From positions 1 through 59,636 of the forward strand of contig NZ_JAENIL010000048.1 of assembly GCF_016595505.1 (NCBI RefSeq): a DNA stretch of 59,636 bases, read 5' to 3'. Shown in pieces: positions 29,458-37,984 of this stretch. How positions within the stretch are numbered: position 1 is the first letter of the stretch; every line of letters begins with the position of its first letter. This stretch comes from Pelagicoccus mobilis. Its GTDB lineage: Bacteria > Verrucomicrobiota > Verrucomicrobiia > Opitutales > Opitutaceae. A model generated the notes under the pieces. The model did no database searches, was not told the origin of the DNA, and saw only the letters and a program-made list of their open reading frames with translations. Made by a program: the position numbers and the translations under genes.

Positions 29458-29554
29458 TTGCCTTAATTAACCAGCCTAATCCCAAATTGCGCTCAATCTA
29501 ATTCTCGTTACCGCTGGCCCAAACGCCGTAAAAACGAAATATCTCCATCAAATA

Positions 29555-32161
29555 ATGCGACATTGCCTACTCCCTGCTGCCGTTTCGCTATTAATCCTGA
29601 GCCTAGCTAGCTCACTCTTCGCCCAAAGAGTCGCAAACGACACGCTCGACTTTCCTTCCTCCTTCTCGACCGGCGACTACGAGTTCGAAGAGATACTCAA
29701 CGTCACGGCGATTCTCGCCATTGCGACCCCGCCCGGCGACACACAAAACGTCTATCTCGCTGAGCGTGCAGGCCGCATTTCGATCGCAAACGATCTGGAA
29801 AACGGAACAACCACAAACGCCCTCTTCTTGGACATCACCTCCAAGGTAACGACTAACCTAGAAAATGGCCTGCTCGGTCTTGCCTTCCATCCGCAATACG
29901 AAACGAACGGATTTTTCTATGTTTTCTACACGACCCAAGAAAGCGGGCAGCCAACCAACCGCCTTTCCAGATTCACTCGCTCAACGCAAAATCCGCTACT
30001 AGCCGATCCAAATTCCGAATTCATTCTATTCGATCAGCACGATGAAGCGGCGAACCACAACGGAGGATCTCTAAGTTTCGGCTTGGACGGCTATCTCTAC
30101 GTTGGAGTTGGAGATGAAGGAGGCGGTGGAGACAATTTCCAGAACGGGCAACGAATCGACCGTGATCTATTCGCTGGCCTCCTTCGAATCGACGTCGACA
30201 AGAGACCCGGAAATTTCGAACCAACGCTTCACCCAGCGATTCCACGCGACAACCAAAACCTAGCGCCCTTTAGCATTCCCGCTGATAATCCGCTCGTTTC
30301 CGCCTGGCAGGAGGCAGGGGCTGAGCTCGATTCAGATCTACGGCTCGAGTTTTACGCCATTGGACTGCGTAACCCATGGCACATGGACATCGACCCACTG
30401 ACCGGAGAAATCTGGGTCTCAGACGTCGGCGAAGATTCCTACGAAGAAATAAACCTTATCCAAAAAGGCGGCAACTATGGTTGGCCAAACCGAGAAGGTT
30501 CCCACCCTTTTGAGCACAATCGCACCGTCCCTCCTGAATTTGGCCCCTTACTCGATCCAGTTTATGAATACGGACGAGACCAGGGCCCGTCAGTCTCTGG
30601 AGGCATCGTCTACCGTGGAGCCGGCCTCCCAGAACTCTACGGTGCGTATATCTTCTCCGATTTTTACCACAACCACACTTGGGCACTGAGATGGTCCGAA
30701 GAGTCGTCCGACTACGAAGCGACCCGAATCGGCACATTAGCCAGCGTCTCCGCCTACGGCCGTGATCCCCGCAACGGGGAACTTCTAGCTGGCAACATAT
30801 GGGGAGGGCTCGGCACCCTCGTACGCTCCGACAGTTCAAACGCACCCGACTTTCCTCAGACCTTAAGCGAAACCGGAGCATTCTCAGACCTTGCTAACCT
30901 TACGCCAGAGGCCGGCATTTACACCTATGAGCCCCAGATGCCCTTCTGGTCCGACCATGCGATCAAAAGCCGCTGGGTATCCATTCCCGGTAGCGAACAA
31001 GTCGCTTATTCGCAGGACGACCCTTGGACTTTCCCTGAAGGTTCGGTCTGGGTTAAGCACTTCGAACTCGAATCCGAACGCGGCAACCCCGCCAGCAGAA
31101 AACGAATCGAAACCCGCTTCTTAGTTAAAACTGAAACGGGAGTCTACGGACTCAGCTACCAGTGGAACGATGACGAAACCGAGGCCTCGCTAGTTCCCGA
31201 GGAAGGCGTAAGTATCGATTTTCCGATTACAGAAAACGGCCAACAAAGCACGCAAACCTGGCAAGTTCCTTCCCGCCAACAATGTCTAGGCTGTCACACT
31301 CCCGCCGCTGGCTTTGCATTGAGCTTCAACACCCGTCAATTGAATCGAATCGGCCAGCATGACGGGCAAAGCGAAAACACACTCGAGTACTTTTCTCGCC
31401 TTGGTGTTCTCGACACCCAGATTTCGGATACGAGCAATCTCCCGCGTCACCACTTGCCAGGCGATGATTCGGTATCGCTCGAAACGCGTGCTCGCTCTTA
31501 TCTGGCAGTCAACTGCGTTTCCTGCCATCAACCAAACGGTGGTACCACGTCTTCATGGGATGCCCGCGCCCATCTAACACTCGAAGCCACTGGCCTTCTC
31601 GACGGAGAAGCCGCAAACAATGGTGGCGATACTAATAAACGCCTTGTCGTCGCAGGTTCGCCCGAAAACTCGATCGTCCTCGACAGGATGGCTGCTCGAG
31701 ACGGTTTCAAACGTATGCCGCCTTTTGGTTCTAACGAGCTAGACGAAGAGGGAATAAACCTGATCACGCAATGGATAGCCCGACATGGAGTCGAAGGTCT
31801 TTTTGAGACCTGGCAGATCGAGCACTTCTCCAGCACCCAACTTCCTGAGGCAGCCCCCGATGCCGATCCCGATTTCGATGGTAATAGCAACCGCCTCGAG
31901 TTTCTTAGCGGAACGCTCCCCCTGGATCCACAAAGTGTCTGGCGACCGAACTTCAACCGGGACGGTAATTCTCTCACGGTGAGTTTCCCGATAGCCCCGG
32001 GGCGAACCTTCACCATCGAGAAGAGCGTAGATCTTAGCACCTGGACCGATTGGCAAGTCGAAGGAAACCCACCGCAATCAAGCGATGCGGAAGCCAATGT
32101 TCAAGGCCCCCTCACCGATTCAGACGAGAACGCGTTCTTCCGCGTTACCATCGACGAGTAA
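29555..32161 (+). CDS. Secreted glucose/sorbosone dehydrogenase-like propeller fused to a c-type cytochrome-like domain
   Basis: The 868-aa protein has a signal peptide (LLPAAVSLLILSLASSLFA), then a GSDH beta-propeller (residues ~45-430: NGLLGLAFHPQY, ANHNGGSLSFGLDGYLYVGV, YAIGLRNPWHMDIDP). Next comes a cytochrome-associated region with two heme sites, C577-LG-C580-H and C654-VS-C657-H. Last is a DADPDFDGNSN tail shared with the TlpA-like protein. GSDH enzymes use PQQ to oxidise sugars or polyols in the periplasm; the fused hemes would take the electrons. The gene stands alone upstream of a DUF1080 gene. Confidence 0.87.
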   Translation: MRHCLLPAAVSLLILSLASSLFAQRVANDTLDFPSSFSTGDYEFEEILNVTAILAIATPPGDTQNVYLAERAGRISIANDLENGTTTNALFLDITSKVTTNLENGLLGLAFHPQYETNGFFYVFYTTQESGQPTNRLSRFTRSTQNPLLADPNSEFILFDQHDEAANHNGGSLSFGLDGYLYVGVGDEGGGGDNFQNGQRIDRDLFAGLLRIDVDKRPGNFEPTLHPAIPRDNQNLAPFSIPADNPLVSAWQEAGAELDSDLRLEFYAIGLRNPWHMDIDPLTGEIWVSDVGEDSYEEINLIQKGGNYGWPNREGSHPFEHNRTVPPEFGPLLDPVYEYGRDQGPSVSGGIVYRGAGLPELYGAYIFSDFYHNHTWALRWSEESSDYEATRIGTLASVSAYGRDPRNGELLAGNIWGGLGTLVRSDSSNAPDFPQTLSETGAFSDLANLTPEAGIYTYEPQMPFWSDHAIKSRWVSIPGSEQVAYSQDDPWTFPEGSVWVKHFELESERGNPASRKRIETRFLVKTETGVYGLSYQWNDDETEASLVPEEGVSIDFPITENGQQSTQTWQVPSRQQCLGCHTPAAGFALSFNTRQLNRIGQHDGQSENTLEYFSRLGVLDTQISDTSNLPRHHLPGDDSVSLETRARSYLAVNCVSCHQPNGGTTSSWDARAHLTLEATGLLDGEAANNGGDTNKRLVVAGSPENSIVLDRMAARDGFKRMPPFGSNELDEEGINLITQWIARHGVEGLFETWQIEHFSSTQLPEAAPDADPDFDGNSNRLEFLSGTLPLDPQSVWRPNFNRDGNSLTVSFPIAPGRTFTIEKSVDLSTWTDWQVEGNPPQSSDAEANVQGPLTDSDENAFFRVTIDE

Positions 32162-32287
32162 CCCAATAGCCAGCGCTTCCCACCAAGACATTCCAATGGA
32201 GCGCTTGAACCTAGGGCATGCTTCCACGCACTTGCACTTGAGCGAAACCGAGTTAAGGTTTCTCGCGTACCAAGTTCCTGTCCCACA

Positions 32288-32986
32288 ATGAAAAACAAGT
32301 TACCCGCTCTGATCCTGCTGCCTTGCCTTGCCTTCATCTCATTTCCCGCCTTCGCCGAGTGGGAACACATTTTCAAAGGAATCGATTTAGAGGAGTTCTA
32401 CTTCGACTTTATCGAAGAAGCGGAGCCCGCCGACGTGTTCGAGATCAAGGATGACGGCACTCTGGTAATCAAGGGAGAGGATCAGCCCGAAGGCTATATC
32501 CAGACCTTAGACGAATACGAAAACTTCGAGCTCTCTTTCGCTTTCAAGTTTCCCGAAGGTGAAGGAAAAAGCGGAGTCATCATCCACTGCAATGGCGATA
32601 CCGCACATGGCATTTGGCCCGAAGGCATCGAAATCCAGCTCGAACCCAAAAACAACGGAGACTTCTGGCTTCTGAATAACGAAATCGACGTGGAAGAAAA
32701 CCAGATGCCGAACAAAGCCGCCGAAAGAAATCGCCGTCTGAGAATTCCTCAGAAGAAAACGACTTACACGACTCAGCATCTCAAAAAAGAGCGCGAACGC
32801 CCTCCCGAACAGTGGAACGACATGCGTATCGTCGCAAAAGAAGACACCATTCAAGTGTTCCTCAACGGCGAACTCGTAAACGACGGAAAGAACGCTTCCG
32901 CCTCAGCGGGCTTCATTTCGGTTCAGGCAGAAGAATCGAATATCGAGATCAAAGACTTCCGCATCCGCGAATTGGATACGGAGTAA
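32288..32986 (+). CDS. Secreted DUF1080 (3-keto-disaccharide hydrolase-like) protein
   Basis: The 232-aa protein has a signal peptide (LPALILLPCLAFISFPAFA) and a concanavalin-like DUF1080 fold: WEHIFKG, GYIQTLDEYENFELSFAFKFP, GKSGVIIHC, HGIWPEGIEIQL and GFISVQAEESNIEIKDFRI. This fold is abundant in Verrucomicrobiota and Planctomycetes, and some members hydrolyse 3-keto-glycosides. A role after the GSDH oxidase is attractive (oxidise a sugar, then cleave it) but is only inference. It lies 126 bp downstream of that gene. Confidence 0.86.
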   Translation: MKNKLPALILLPCLAFISFPAFAEWEHIFKGIDLEEFYFDFIEEAEPADVFEIKDDGTLVIKGEDQPEGYIQTLDEYENFELSFAFKFPEGEGKSGVIIHCNGDTAHGIWPEGIEIQLEPKNNGDFWLLNNEIDVEENQMPNKAAERNRRLRIPQKKTTYTTQHLKKERERPPEQWNDMRIVAKEDTIQVFLNGELVNDGKNASASAGFISVQAEESNIEIKDFRIRELDTE

Positions 32987-33075
32987 TCTAATTTCAATTC
33001 CGAAGCAGAAGCAAAGTCTTCCGGAGCGTCCAAACGATCGAGCTGCGGATGCGACCCCTCCTGCATCCAGACACG

Positions 33076-33102
33076 AAAAACGGGCGGCTGAACCGCCCGT
33101 TT
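33076..33102 (-). terminator. Strong hairpin with T-run on the minus strand
   Basis: AAACGGGCGG pairs with CCGCCCGTTT around CTGAA. On the minus strand five T follow. No protein gene ends here on that strand, so it may end a small RNA. On the plus strand it could weakly terminate the DUF1080 gene. Confidence 0.6.
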
Positions 33103-33200
33103 GACGCTATCATCCCCTGGTTGCATATAGCAGAGCCAGGCACCGCGCCGTTTTTCTGAACTGTACAAATAGCTAATCCCAAGGGGCCTTTTGAGTCAAC
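33076..33200 (-). ncRNA. Candidate small RNA ending at the 33076 terminator
   Basis: The minus strand between about 33200 and 33076 has no convincing protein frame. It contains a CCTGG/CCAGG stem around a pyrimidine-rich loop (33107-33145) and ends in a textbook terminator. No known RNA family was recognised (6S, SRP, tmRNA and RNase P were considered). The 5' end is a guess. Confidence 0.22.
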
Positions 33201-33623
33201 GGAACCCGAGCCCTATACGTACGATATTAGAAAAACTCCCGTTATATGAAGGTCTCTAATTAGGTCTTGTTTCCAACAGAGCATCTCGAGCTCCAGATAC
33301 AAGAAGACCGGGGCGGTCCCACATCCGCCCCGGCCAAGCAACGACTCAGTTTTGGAACTAAAATCAGTGACTAATGAAAATCTTTACTGCTTTCGTTTCC
33401 TGTCCGCCCGATCTCTCGAGCGTGCAAATAGATTAACAAACGAAGCCAAATTCCACAATCCGTGAGAGATACCGTTTTTCGCGCGTGAATCCGCAAATTC
33501 GCTAGGTTCTGCCCGCAAAACCACCCGTGAGTGTAAACAAAATGCAAATTCCGGCAGTTTTCCGTCAAAACGAGAATAAAAGAGGTCGACAGACGCGAAT
33601 CCCACGCTAGCACTTTTTCCGTT

Positions 33624-33863
33624 ATGTCCAAAGTGCTCAAAGTAACGCCTAAAACTATCGTCTTCGACATCGTCCTCTGCGGCATCGTCTGGCTCCTCTT
33701 CACGCTCTGGTTCAAGCCACACGTTCCAAGCGAAGACGCGACTATCATCAACCTCGTCGCAGGCTTCACAGCTCTTCCAGCAGCGGGCACGTTCTACCTC
33801 TGCTTGCAGATGTTCAAGGTGACCCTCGCTCACCAACGCCAACTCAAGGCGGCTAAAAAGTAG
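33624..33863 (+). CDS. Small two-helix membrane protein of unknown function (79 aa)
   Basis: The protein has two probable transmembrane helices (IVFDIVLCGIVWLLFTLWF, residues 12-30, and INLVAGFTALPAAGTFYLCL, residues 42-61). A short loop joins them and the C-terminus is basic (QRQLKAAKK). No family was recognised. A clean terminator follows at 33890-33920, and the position of the hydrophobic segments argues that it is a real small gene. There is no operon partner. Confidence 0.68.
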   Translation: MSKVLKVTPKTIVFDIVLCGIVWLLFTLWFKPHVPSEDATIINLVAGFTALPAAGTFYLCLQMFKVTLAHQRQLKAAKK

Positions 33864-33889
33864 TCTACCACTTCAAAACGAATTTTCTA

Positions 33890-33920
33890 AACCGGCGTCT
33901 CAGCAGAGGGCCGGTTTTTT
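33890..33920 (+). terminator. Terminator of the 79-aa membrane protein gene
   Basis: AACCGGC pairs with GCCGGTT around a 13-base loop and runs into six T, 27 bases past the stop codon. Confidence 0.85.
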
Positions 33921-33961
33921 CGTGCCCGAAAGAGGTGGTTCGGCCGCTCCGCGGGCGGCGC

Positions 33962-34256
33962 AGCAGCCAATTGGCTTCGCCTGTCAGCTTCGCCTTCGGT
34001 AAATGAGAGATTGGTCTCCAGTCTGGTTGATCCAATCCCTTCTGAAACGCGCTCCCGTGAATCGAGTCTCTTGAAATCTATTTTGTAAGGTTACAAAATA
34101 GATTTCAACGCTTCTGGTTTTTAGATGAGGACTGACGGGGCCCCAAGTCTGGCGACCTTGGCTAGGGGGGCGTTTCGTTGGGCTGAAGCAGAGGCGCTGC
34201 GTGCGGTGCTCTCGCGTACCGAAGGCGAAGCTGACATGCGAAGTCAATTGGCTACT
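33962..34256. mobile_element. MITE-like inverted-repeat element, 295 bp
   Basis: The left end (33962-34001) and the right end (34217-34256) are 40-nt inverted repeats identical at 37 positions. Inside lies a perfect 18-bp stem (34071-34108). No convincing protein is encoded and no target-site duplication is obvious. The size and structure fit a miniature inverted-repeat element or a structured regulatory unit. Confidence 0.6.
34071..34108. repeat. Perfect 18-bp palindromic stem inside the inverted-repeat element
   Basis: TTGAAATCTATTTTGTAA, then GG, then its exact reverse complement. The arms are AT-rich, unlike the GC-rich surroundings. Confidence 0.9.
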
Positions 34257-34286
34257 ATGAGCGAGGTATGGGGATCTTCGGTCTCG

Positions 34287-35042
34287 CTAAAACCCGAACT
34301 CTTCCTGCACATCCTCACCTGGCTCCTCAAGCAGCTTTCTGAGGAAAAGCGGGCGGTGAATATCCGTTGGTCCGTTCTCCAGTATCGCAGTGCGATGCAG
34401 CACCGTCGCGTAACCTTTAGAGGAAGCGAGATCGTAATGCGGGTATTCGCAGTCGAGAGCCATCATGATCCGATCTCTCGTCACCTTGGCCACGATCGAA
34501 GCCATCGCGATACAGAGCGCCGTTGAATCGCCTTTAACAACCGCGTCATGCGAATAGCCCAAATTTTTCATGGGCTTCCCGTCGACGAGAATCTTCCAGC
34601 TTGAAAGCGTCTCCGGAGCCTTCTCCCCAACTGGAACTTGATCAAAAAGCGGATCCGGATCGTGCGGCAAAATGTTCGCCGTCTCCAAAATCTCCTCAAC
34701 CGCCCGCTTCATAGCGATTTGAGTCGCTCCCAGAATGTTGTGGTCCTCGATCTCCGAAACGCTGCCCCTTCCGACTCCGATAAAAATGCGACCTTCCCGC
34801 TCGAGCCAGCGCAACTTGCCGTAGAGCTCTTCGCGTTGTTCCAGAGTCAGCAACTTCGAGTCGTTGATATTCGAGGCGTTTCGCTTGCACCACTCGCTAT
34901 CGTAGAAATCCGCGCGAGCGGCAACTGCCGCCGCGACAACCGGACCAGCGAGAGCGCCACGCCCAGCTTCATCGACTCCGATGAGCCCGATGAGGTTTTT
35001 CAGATGCTTGCGATCGTAGGCCCGAAGACGATGAGACTTCAT
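34287..35042 (-). CDS. rnhB: Ribonuclease HII
   Basis: RNase HII cuts RNA in RNA-DNA hybrids and starts removal of single ribonucleotides from DNA. The 251-aa protein has the type 2 motifs: GVDEAGRGALAGPV near residue 22 with the catalytic D-E pair, INDSKLLT, the long ILVDGKPMKNLG segment, and KGDSTALCIAMASIVAKVTRD with another catalytic aspartate. It lies 52 bp downstream of rnhC on the same strand and ends 31 bp from the inverted-repeat element. Confidence 0.95.
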   Translation of the reverse strand: MKSHRLRAYDRKHLKNLIGLIGVDEAGRGALAGPVVAAAVAARADFYDSEWCKRNASNINDSKLLTLEQREELYGKLRWLEREGRIFIGVGRGSVSEIEDHNILGATQIAMKRAVEEILETANILPHDPDPLFDQVPVGEKAPETLSSWKILVDGKPMKNLGYSHDAVVKGDSTALCIAMASIVAKVTRDRIMMALDCEYPHYDLASSKGYATVLHRTAILENGPTDIHRPLFLRKLLEEPGEDVQEEFGF

Positions 35043-35094
35043 AGAGTAGGTCCTCCTTTTCGCGTCAAACTTCTATTCTGTCCCCAAACAATCA

Positions 35095-36099
35095 CTACTT
35101 ACCAAACTTGAACACCTTCGGCTCCTTCAATGGCAACCGATCCAACATACCAGCATCTTTCACGACCTCATAAGAAGTCTTAAAATGAAGTTTCGCAAAC
35201 TCCCCAAGTCGTTCAGGGCCAAACTTCTGCAAAATTTCCGATGCCTGAGCCTTCACCTTGGCACTCGCTCCTTTCCCAAGCGTGTCTCCAAACTTTTTGG
35301 ACAGACTATCCATGTAGCGAACATACTCCGCGCGAGCGACCACTGACGCCGCGGCAACGACCGGGTCTTCTTCCGCCTTCGTCTGCATACGAAGATCGAA
35401 CTTCGGATCCTTGAAATAGCGGCCCACAAGATCCTGTTTACTAAACTGGTCCAACATCCCCCAGGGAACCCGCTTCTTCTTTAGAGCAGCGGTTAGGGAC
35501 TTCGCGTGCTGCCAAGCGAGCAGCAAATTCAAGTTCGCTCGGGGCTTCCCCATGAGCTCGTTGTACTTGGGCATCCCGCAAAAACAGGTCTCCACAGAAA
35601 TCCCCTTCGTCTCGCGGATAATCTTATCAAGTTTCAGGATACGCCCATCCGTAATCGTCTTCGAATCTCGGATACCTTCCTTGACCCATTGATCGATGTG
35701 CACCTTGTCCGCGATCACGCAGGCTGTCACCACCGGGCCAAACAAATCTCCCTTACCACTCTCGTCCATGCCCGCATGCGACTCGAACCATTCAGGGTGA
35801 TACACCTCGTCATAACCGAAGCGAGCTTCTCCGAGCACCTCAGGCTCAAGGGTGTTGATAACGAAATCTTCTGTCTCCTTGCCTTGCACAACGAGCTTTC
35901 CGCTCTTGTACCCGACCACATTTACCTTCGGCCCCTTGAAACCAAATTGGGCGTACTCCACCTCATAGGTCTCCCACATCTTCATCTCCAAGATATGCTG
36001 AAGCTTGTCCAGCTGCTCCTGGGAGAGCTTGTGGGTGTACATTGTTTTCTTCTTGGGAGCGTCCGGATCGACGACAGCTTTCTTTTTGCCTCTGGCCAT
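35095..36099 (-). CDS. rnhC: Ribonuclease HIII
   Basis: RNase HIII is a type 2 RNase H with an N-terminal TBP-like substrate-binding domain. The 334-aa protein shows that domain (residues ~20-125: YTHKLSQEQLDKLQHILE to NVVGYKSGKLVVQGKE), then the catalytic part with GMDESGKGDLFGP (the HIII-type D-E pair followed by S), IRDSKTITD and EEDPVVAAASVVARAEYVR. The start is the ATG at 36099, because the 42 upstream codons overlap the divergent lipocalin gene. It is unusual for both type 2 enzymes to be adjacent. Confidence 0.93.
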   Translation of the reverse strand: MARGKKKAVVDPDAPKKKTMYTHKLSQEQLDKLQHILEMKMWETYEVEYAQFGFKGPKVNVVGYKSGKLVVQGKETEDFVINTLEPEVLGEARFGYDEVYHPEWFESHAGMDESGKGDLFGPVVTACVIADKVHIDQWVKEGIRDSKTITDGRILKLDKIIRETKGISVETCFCGMPKYNELMGKPRANLNLLLAWQHAKSLTAALKKKRVPWGMLDQFSKQDLVGRYFKDPKFDLRMQTKAEEDPVVAAASVVARAEYVRYMDSLSKKFGDTLGKGASAKVKAQASEILQKFGPERLGEFAKLHFKTSYEVVKDAGMLDRLPLKEPKVFKFGK

Positions 36100-36219
36100 C
36101 AGTAGTTTGCTAAATCCAGAGCAAGGCAGAGCAAACCCGCTTTGAAAATCAAAAAAGCGCTCTCGCTCAATCGCTTCCCCACCTTCAAGCGTTAGTCGGG
36201 AAACGTACACCAACGCCCG

Positions 36220-36801
36220 ATGCACCCAAAAACGCTCCTAATTGCCCTCTTCGCCCTCGGCTCCAGTCTACCGCTCGTCGCTAAAACGCCCCCAGAAGGG
36301 GTAGAACTGGTGAACAAGTTCAACCTCGAACGCTACCTAGGCCTCTGGTACGAAATCGCACGCACCGACAATCGCTTCGAACGCGACCTACAAAGCGTTA
36401 CGGCGGAATACAGCATGCTGGACGACGAAACCGTCCGCGTCTTCAACCGAGGCTACAATACGCGGAAAAACAAGTGGAGCGAGGTCGACGGCAAGGGCTA
36501 CAAAATCGGCGATCCAGACGAAGGTCAGCTCAAAGTGACATTCTTTTGGCCCTTCTACGCCGGCTACAATATCTTCGAACTCGACCACGAAGGCTACCAA
36601 TACGCCCTCGTCGCCGGTGACCACCACGGCTACATGTGGATTCTTGCCCGAACCCCCACGCTTCCACAACCCACCCTCGACAAGCTGCTAGCCAAAGCAG
36701 AAATCGCCGGTTTCGACACCAAGGAGCTCATCTGGGTCGACCACAGCACCGTGCACCCGTCGATCGCAAAACAGGAGAGCACCCCTCCGTCGTTCCCTTA
36801 A
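36220..36801 (+). CDS. Secreted bacterial lipocalin (Blc-like)
   Basis: The 193-aa protein has a signal peptide (LLIALFALGSSLPLVA) and the lipocalin signature NLERYLGLWYEIARTDNRFER. It is followed by strands typical of the family (SVTAEYSMLDDETVRVFNRG, FFWPFYAGYNIFELD, YALVAGD, WILARTP). Blc lipocalins carry lysophospholipids or fatty acids in the envelope. There is no lipobox, so unlike E. coli Blc it is probably soluble in the periplasm. It is divergent from rnhC, and mutY follows after 44 bp. Confidence 0.92.
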   Translation: MHPKTLLIALFALGSSLPLVAKTPPEGVELVNKFNLERYLGLWYEIARTDNRFERDLQSVTAEYSMLDDETVRVFNRGYNTRKNKWSEVDGKGYKIGDPDEGQLKVTFFWPFYAGYNIFELDHEGYQYALVAGDHHGYMWILARTPTLPQPTLDKLLAKAEIAGFDTKELIWVDHSTVHPSIAKQESTPPSFP

Positions 36802-36845
36802 AAAACACTAGCCTCCCCCTTCCGCATCTGCAGAGTCCCTTGCCG

Positions 36846-37877
36846 ATGCCCTCTGACAACCTCGCCAAGCAAGCTCCCGCCTTCCGAGCAGCCCTCATCG
36901 ATTGGTACGACCAAAACGCTCGCGACCTCCCTTGGCGAAGCGCTCCATCCACCTACGGCACCGTAGTATCCGAGTTCATGCTACAGCAGACTCAGGTCAA
37001 AACCGTACTACCCTACTTTGACGCCTGGCTCAAAAAATACCCAAATTTCAAGCAACTCGCCACCGCCTCCGAAGAGCAAGTTCTCAAAAGCTGGGAAGGC
37101 CTCGGCTATTACTCGCGAGCTCGCAACCTCCACAAACTAGCAAAGGAAGTTTCTGAAATACCAGAATCCGAACTCCCGACAGATTCAAAAAGTTGGCTCA
37201 AATTCCCAGGAGTCGGCCCCTATGCCGCAGCCGCAATCTGCAGCATCTCGTTCGACGATCCATCCGCAGTCGTCGACGGAAATGTAGTCCGTATCCTGTC
37301 TCGAATCACCGCCGACGAGTCCGATTACAAAAATTCAACGGACGCCGCAAAGTCCTACCGCGATCTCGTCCAAGAACTTCTCAACCCTGAACGCCCCGGC
37401 GACCACAACCAAGCCATGATGGAGCTGGGGGCCACCGTTTGCCACAAGCAATCGCCTAACTGCCTGCTTTGTCCCGTTCGCGAGTTCTGCAAGGGATACG
37501 CTGAAGGTATCGCCGAAGAGGTCCCTAAGCTGGCCAAGACCAAATTCGAAGATAAATCCGTCAACAGAGCTTGGATACAAGATGGCAAACGGGTCCTGCT
37601 GCACAAGATCCCCGATTCAGCCAAACGCATGAAAGGCTTGCACGAACTCCCAGAGCTCCTTCCACTGAAGCTCGCCACTCCCAAGGCCAAGCCACTCGCC
37701 AAACGCAAACGGAGCATCACCCGCTACCGGATCACCGAGAACATCTACAAGTTCTCCCCAGCAAAGCTCCCTCAACAACTCCCCACCGATTACCTCTGGG
37801 TAGAGCATTCAAAACTAGGCGAACTCCCCTTCTCCGGCCCACACCGCCGCTGGATCACGGAATTGCTCGACGATTGA
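36846..37877 (+). CDS. mutY: A/G-specific adenine DNA glycosylase
   Basis: MutY removes adenine mispaired with 8-oxoguanine. The 343-aa protein has the helix-hairpin-helix PGVGPYAAAAICS with the catalytic aspartate in AVVDGNVVRILSR, the iron-sulfur pattern C-x6-C-x2-C-x5-C within CHKQSPNCLLCPVREFC, and a C-terminal NUDIX-like 8-oxoG recognition domain. The start is the ATG at 36846, as upstream codons overlap the lipocalin gene in another frame. Confidence 0.95.
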   Translation: MPSDNLAKQAPAFRAALIDWYDQNARDLPWRSAPSTYGTVVSEFMLQQTQVKTVLPYFDAWLKKYPNFKQLATASEEQVLKSWEGLGYYSRARNLHKLAKEVSEIPESELPTDSKSWLKFPGVGPYAAAAICSISFDDPSAVVDGNVVRILSRITADESDYKNSTDAAKSYRDLVQELLNPERPGDHNQAMMELGATVCHKQSPNCLLCPVREFCKGYAEGIAEEVPKLAKTKFEDKSVNRAWIQDGKRVLLHKIPDSAKRMKGLHELPELLPLKLATPKAKPLAKRKRSITRYRITENIYKFSPAKLPQQLPTDYLWVEHSKLGELPFSGPHRRWITELLDD

Positions 37878-37984
37878 GGCACAACCTCCGGGCGATAAGC
37901 AGACAGGCAGGTCCGCCAAAAAGATGAAGTAGCACAGGCACTATCAGGGTTATTCTCACACAACTCCAACAAGTGCCTGATACT

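Larger units (their letters stand above)
32987..33623. other. Gene-poor 637-bp intergenic stretch
   Basis: It holds the hairpin/terminator at 33076-33102 and a second perfect hairpin at 33308-33333 (CCGGGGCGG/CCGCCCCGG, 8-base loop, no T-run). Open frames on either strand here have no recognisable domains and overlap each other, so none is called as a gene. Confidence 0.6.

Noticed and set aside
33371-33842. Overlapping minus-strand frames opposite the small membrane protein gene
   Set aside because: Two mutually overlapping frames without domains; the plus-strand gene with two helices and its own terminator is the better call.
33984-34247. 87-aa minus-strand frame inside the inverted-repeat element
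   Set aside because: It crosses the perfect stem and the terminal repeats and has no protein features; the element is structural.
36100-36225. Upstream extension of rnhC
   Set aside because: It overlaps the start of the divergent lipocalin gene and has no conserved residues; the ATG at 36099 suits the family.
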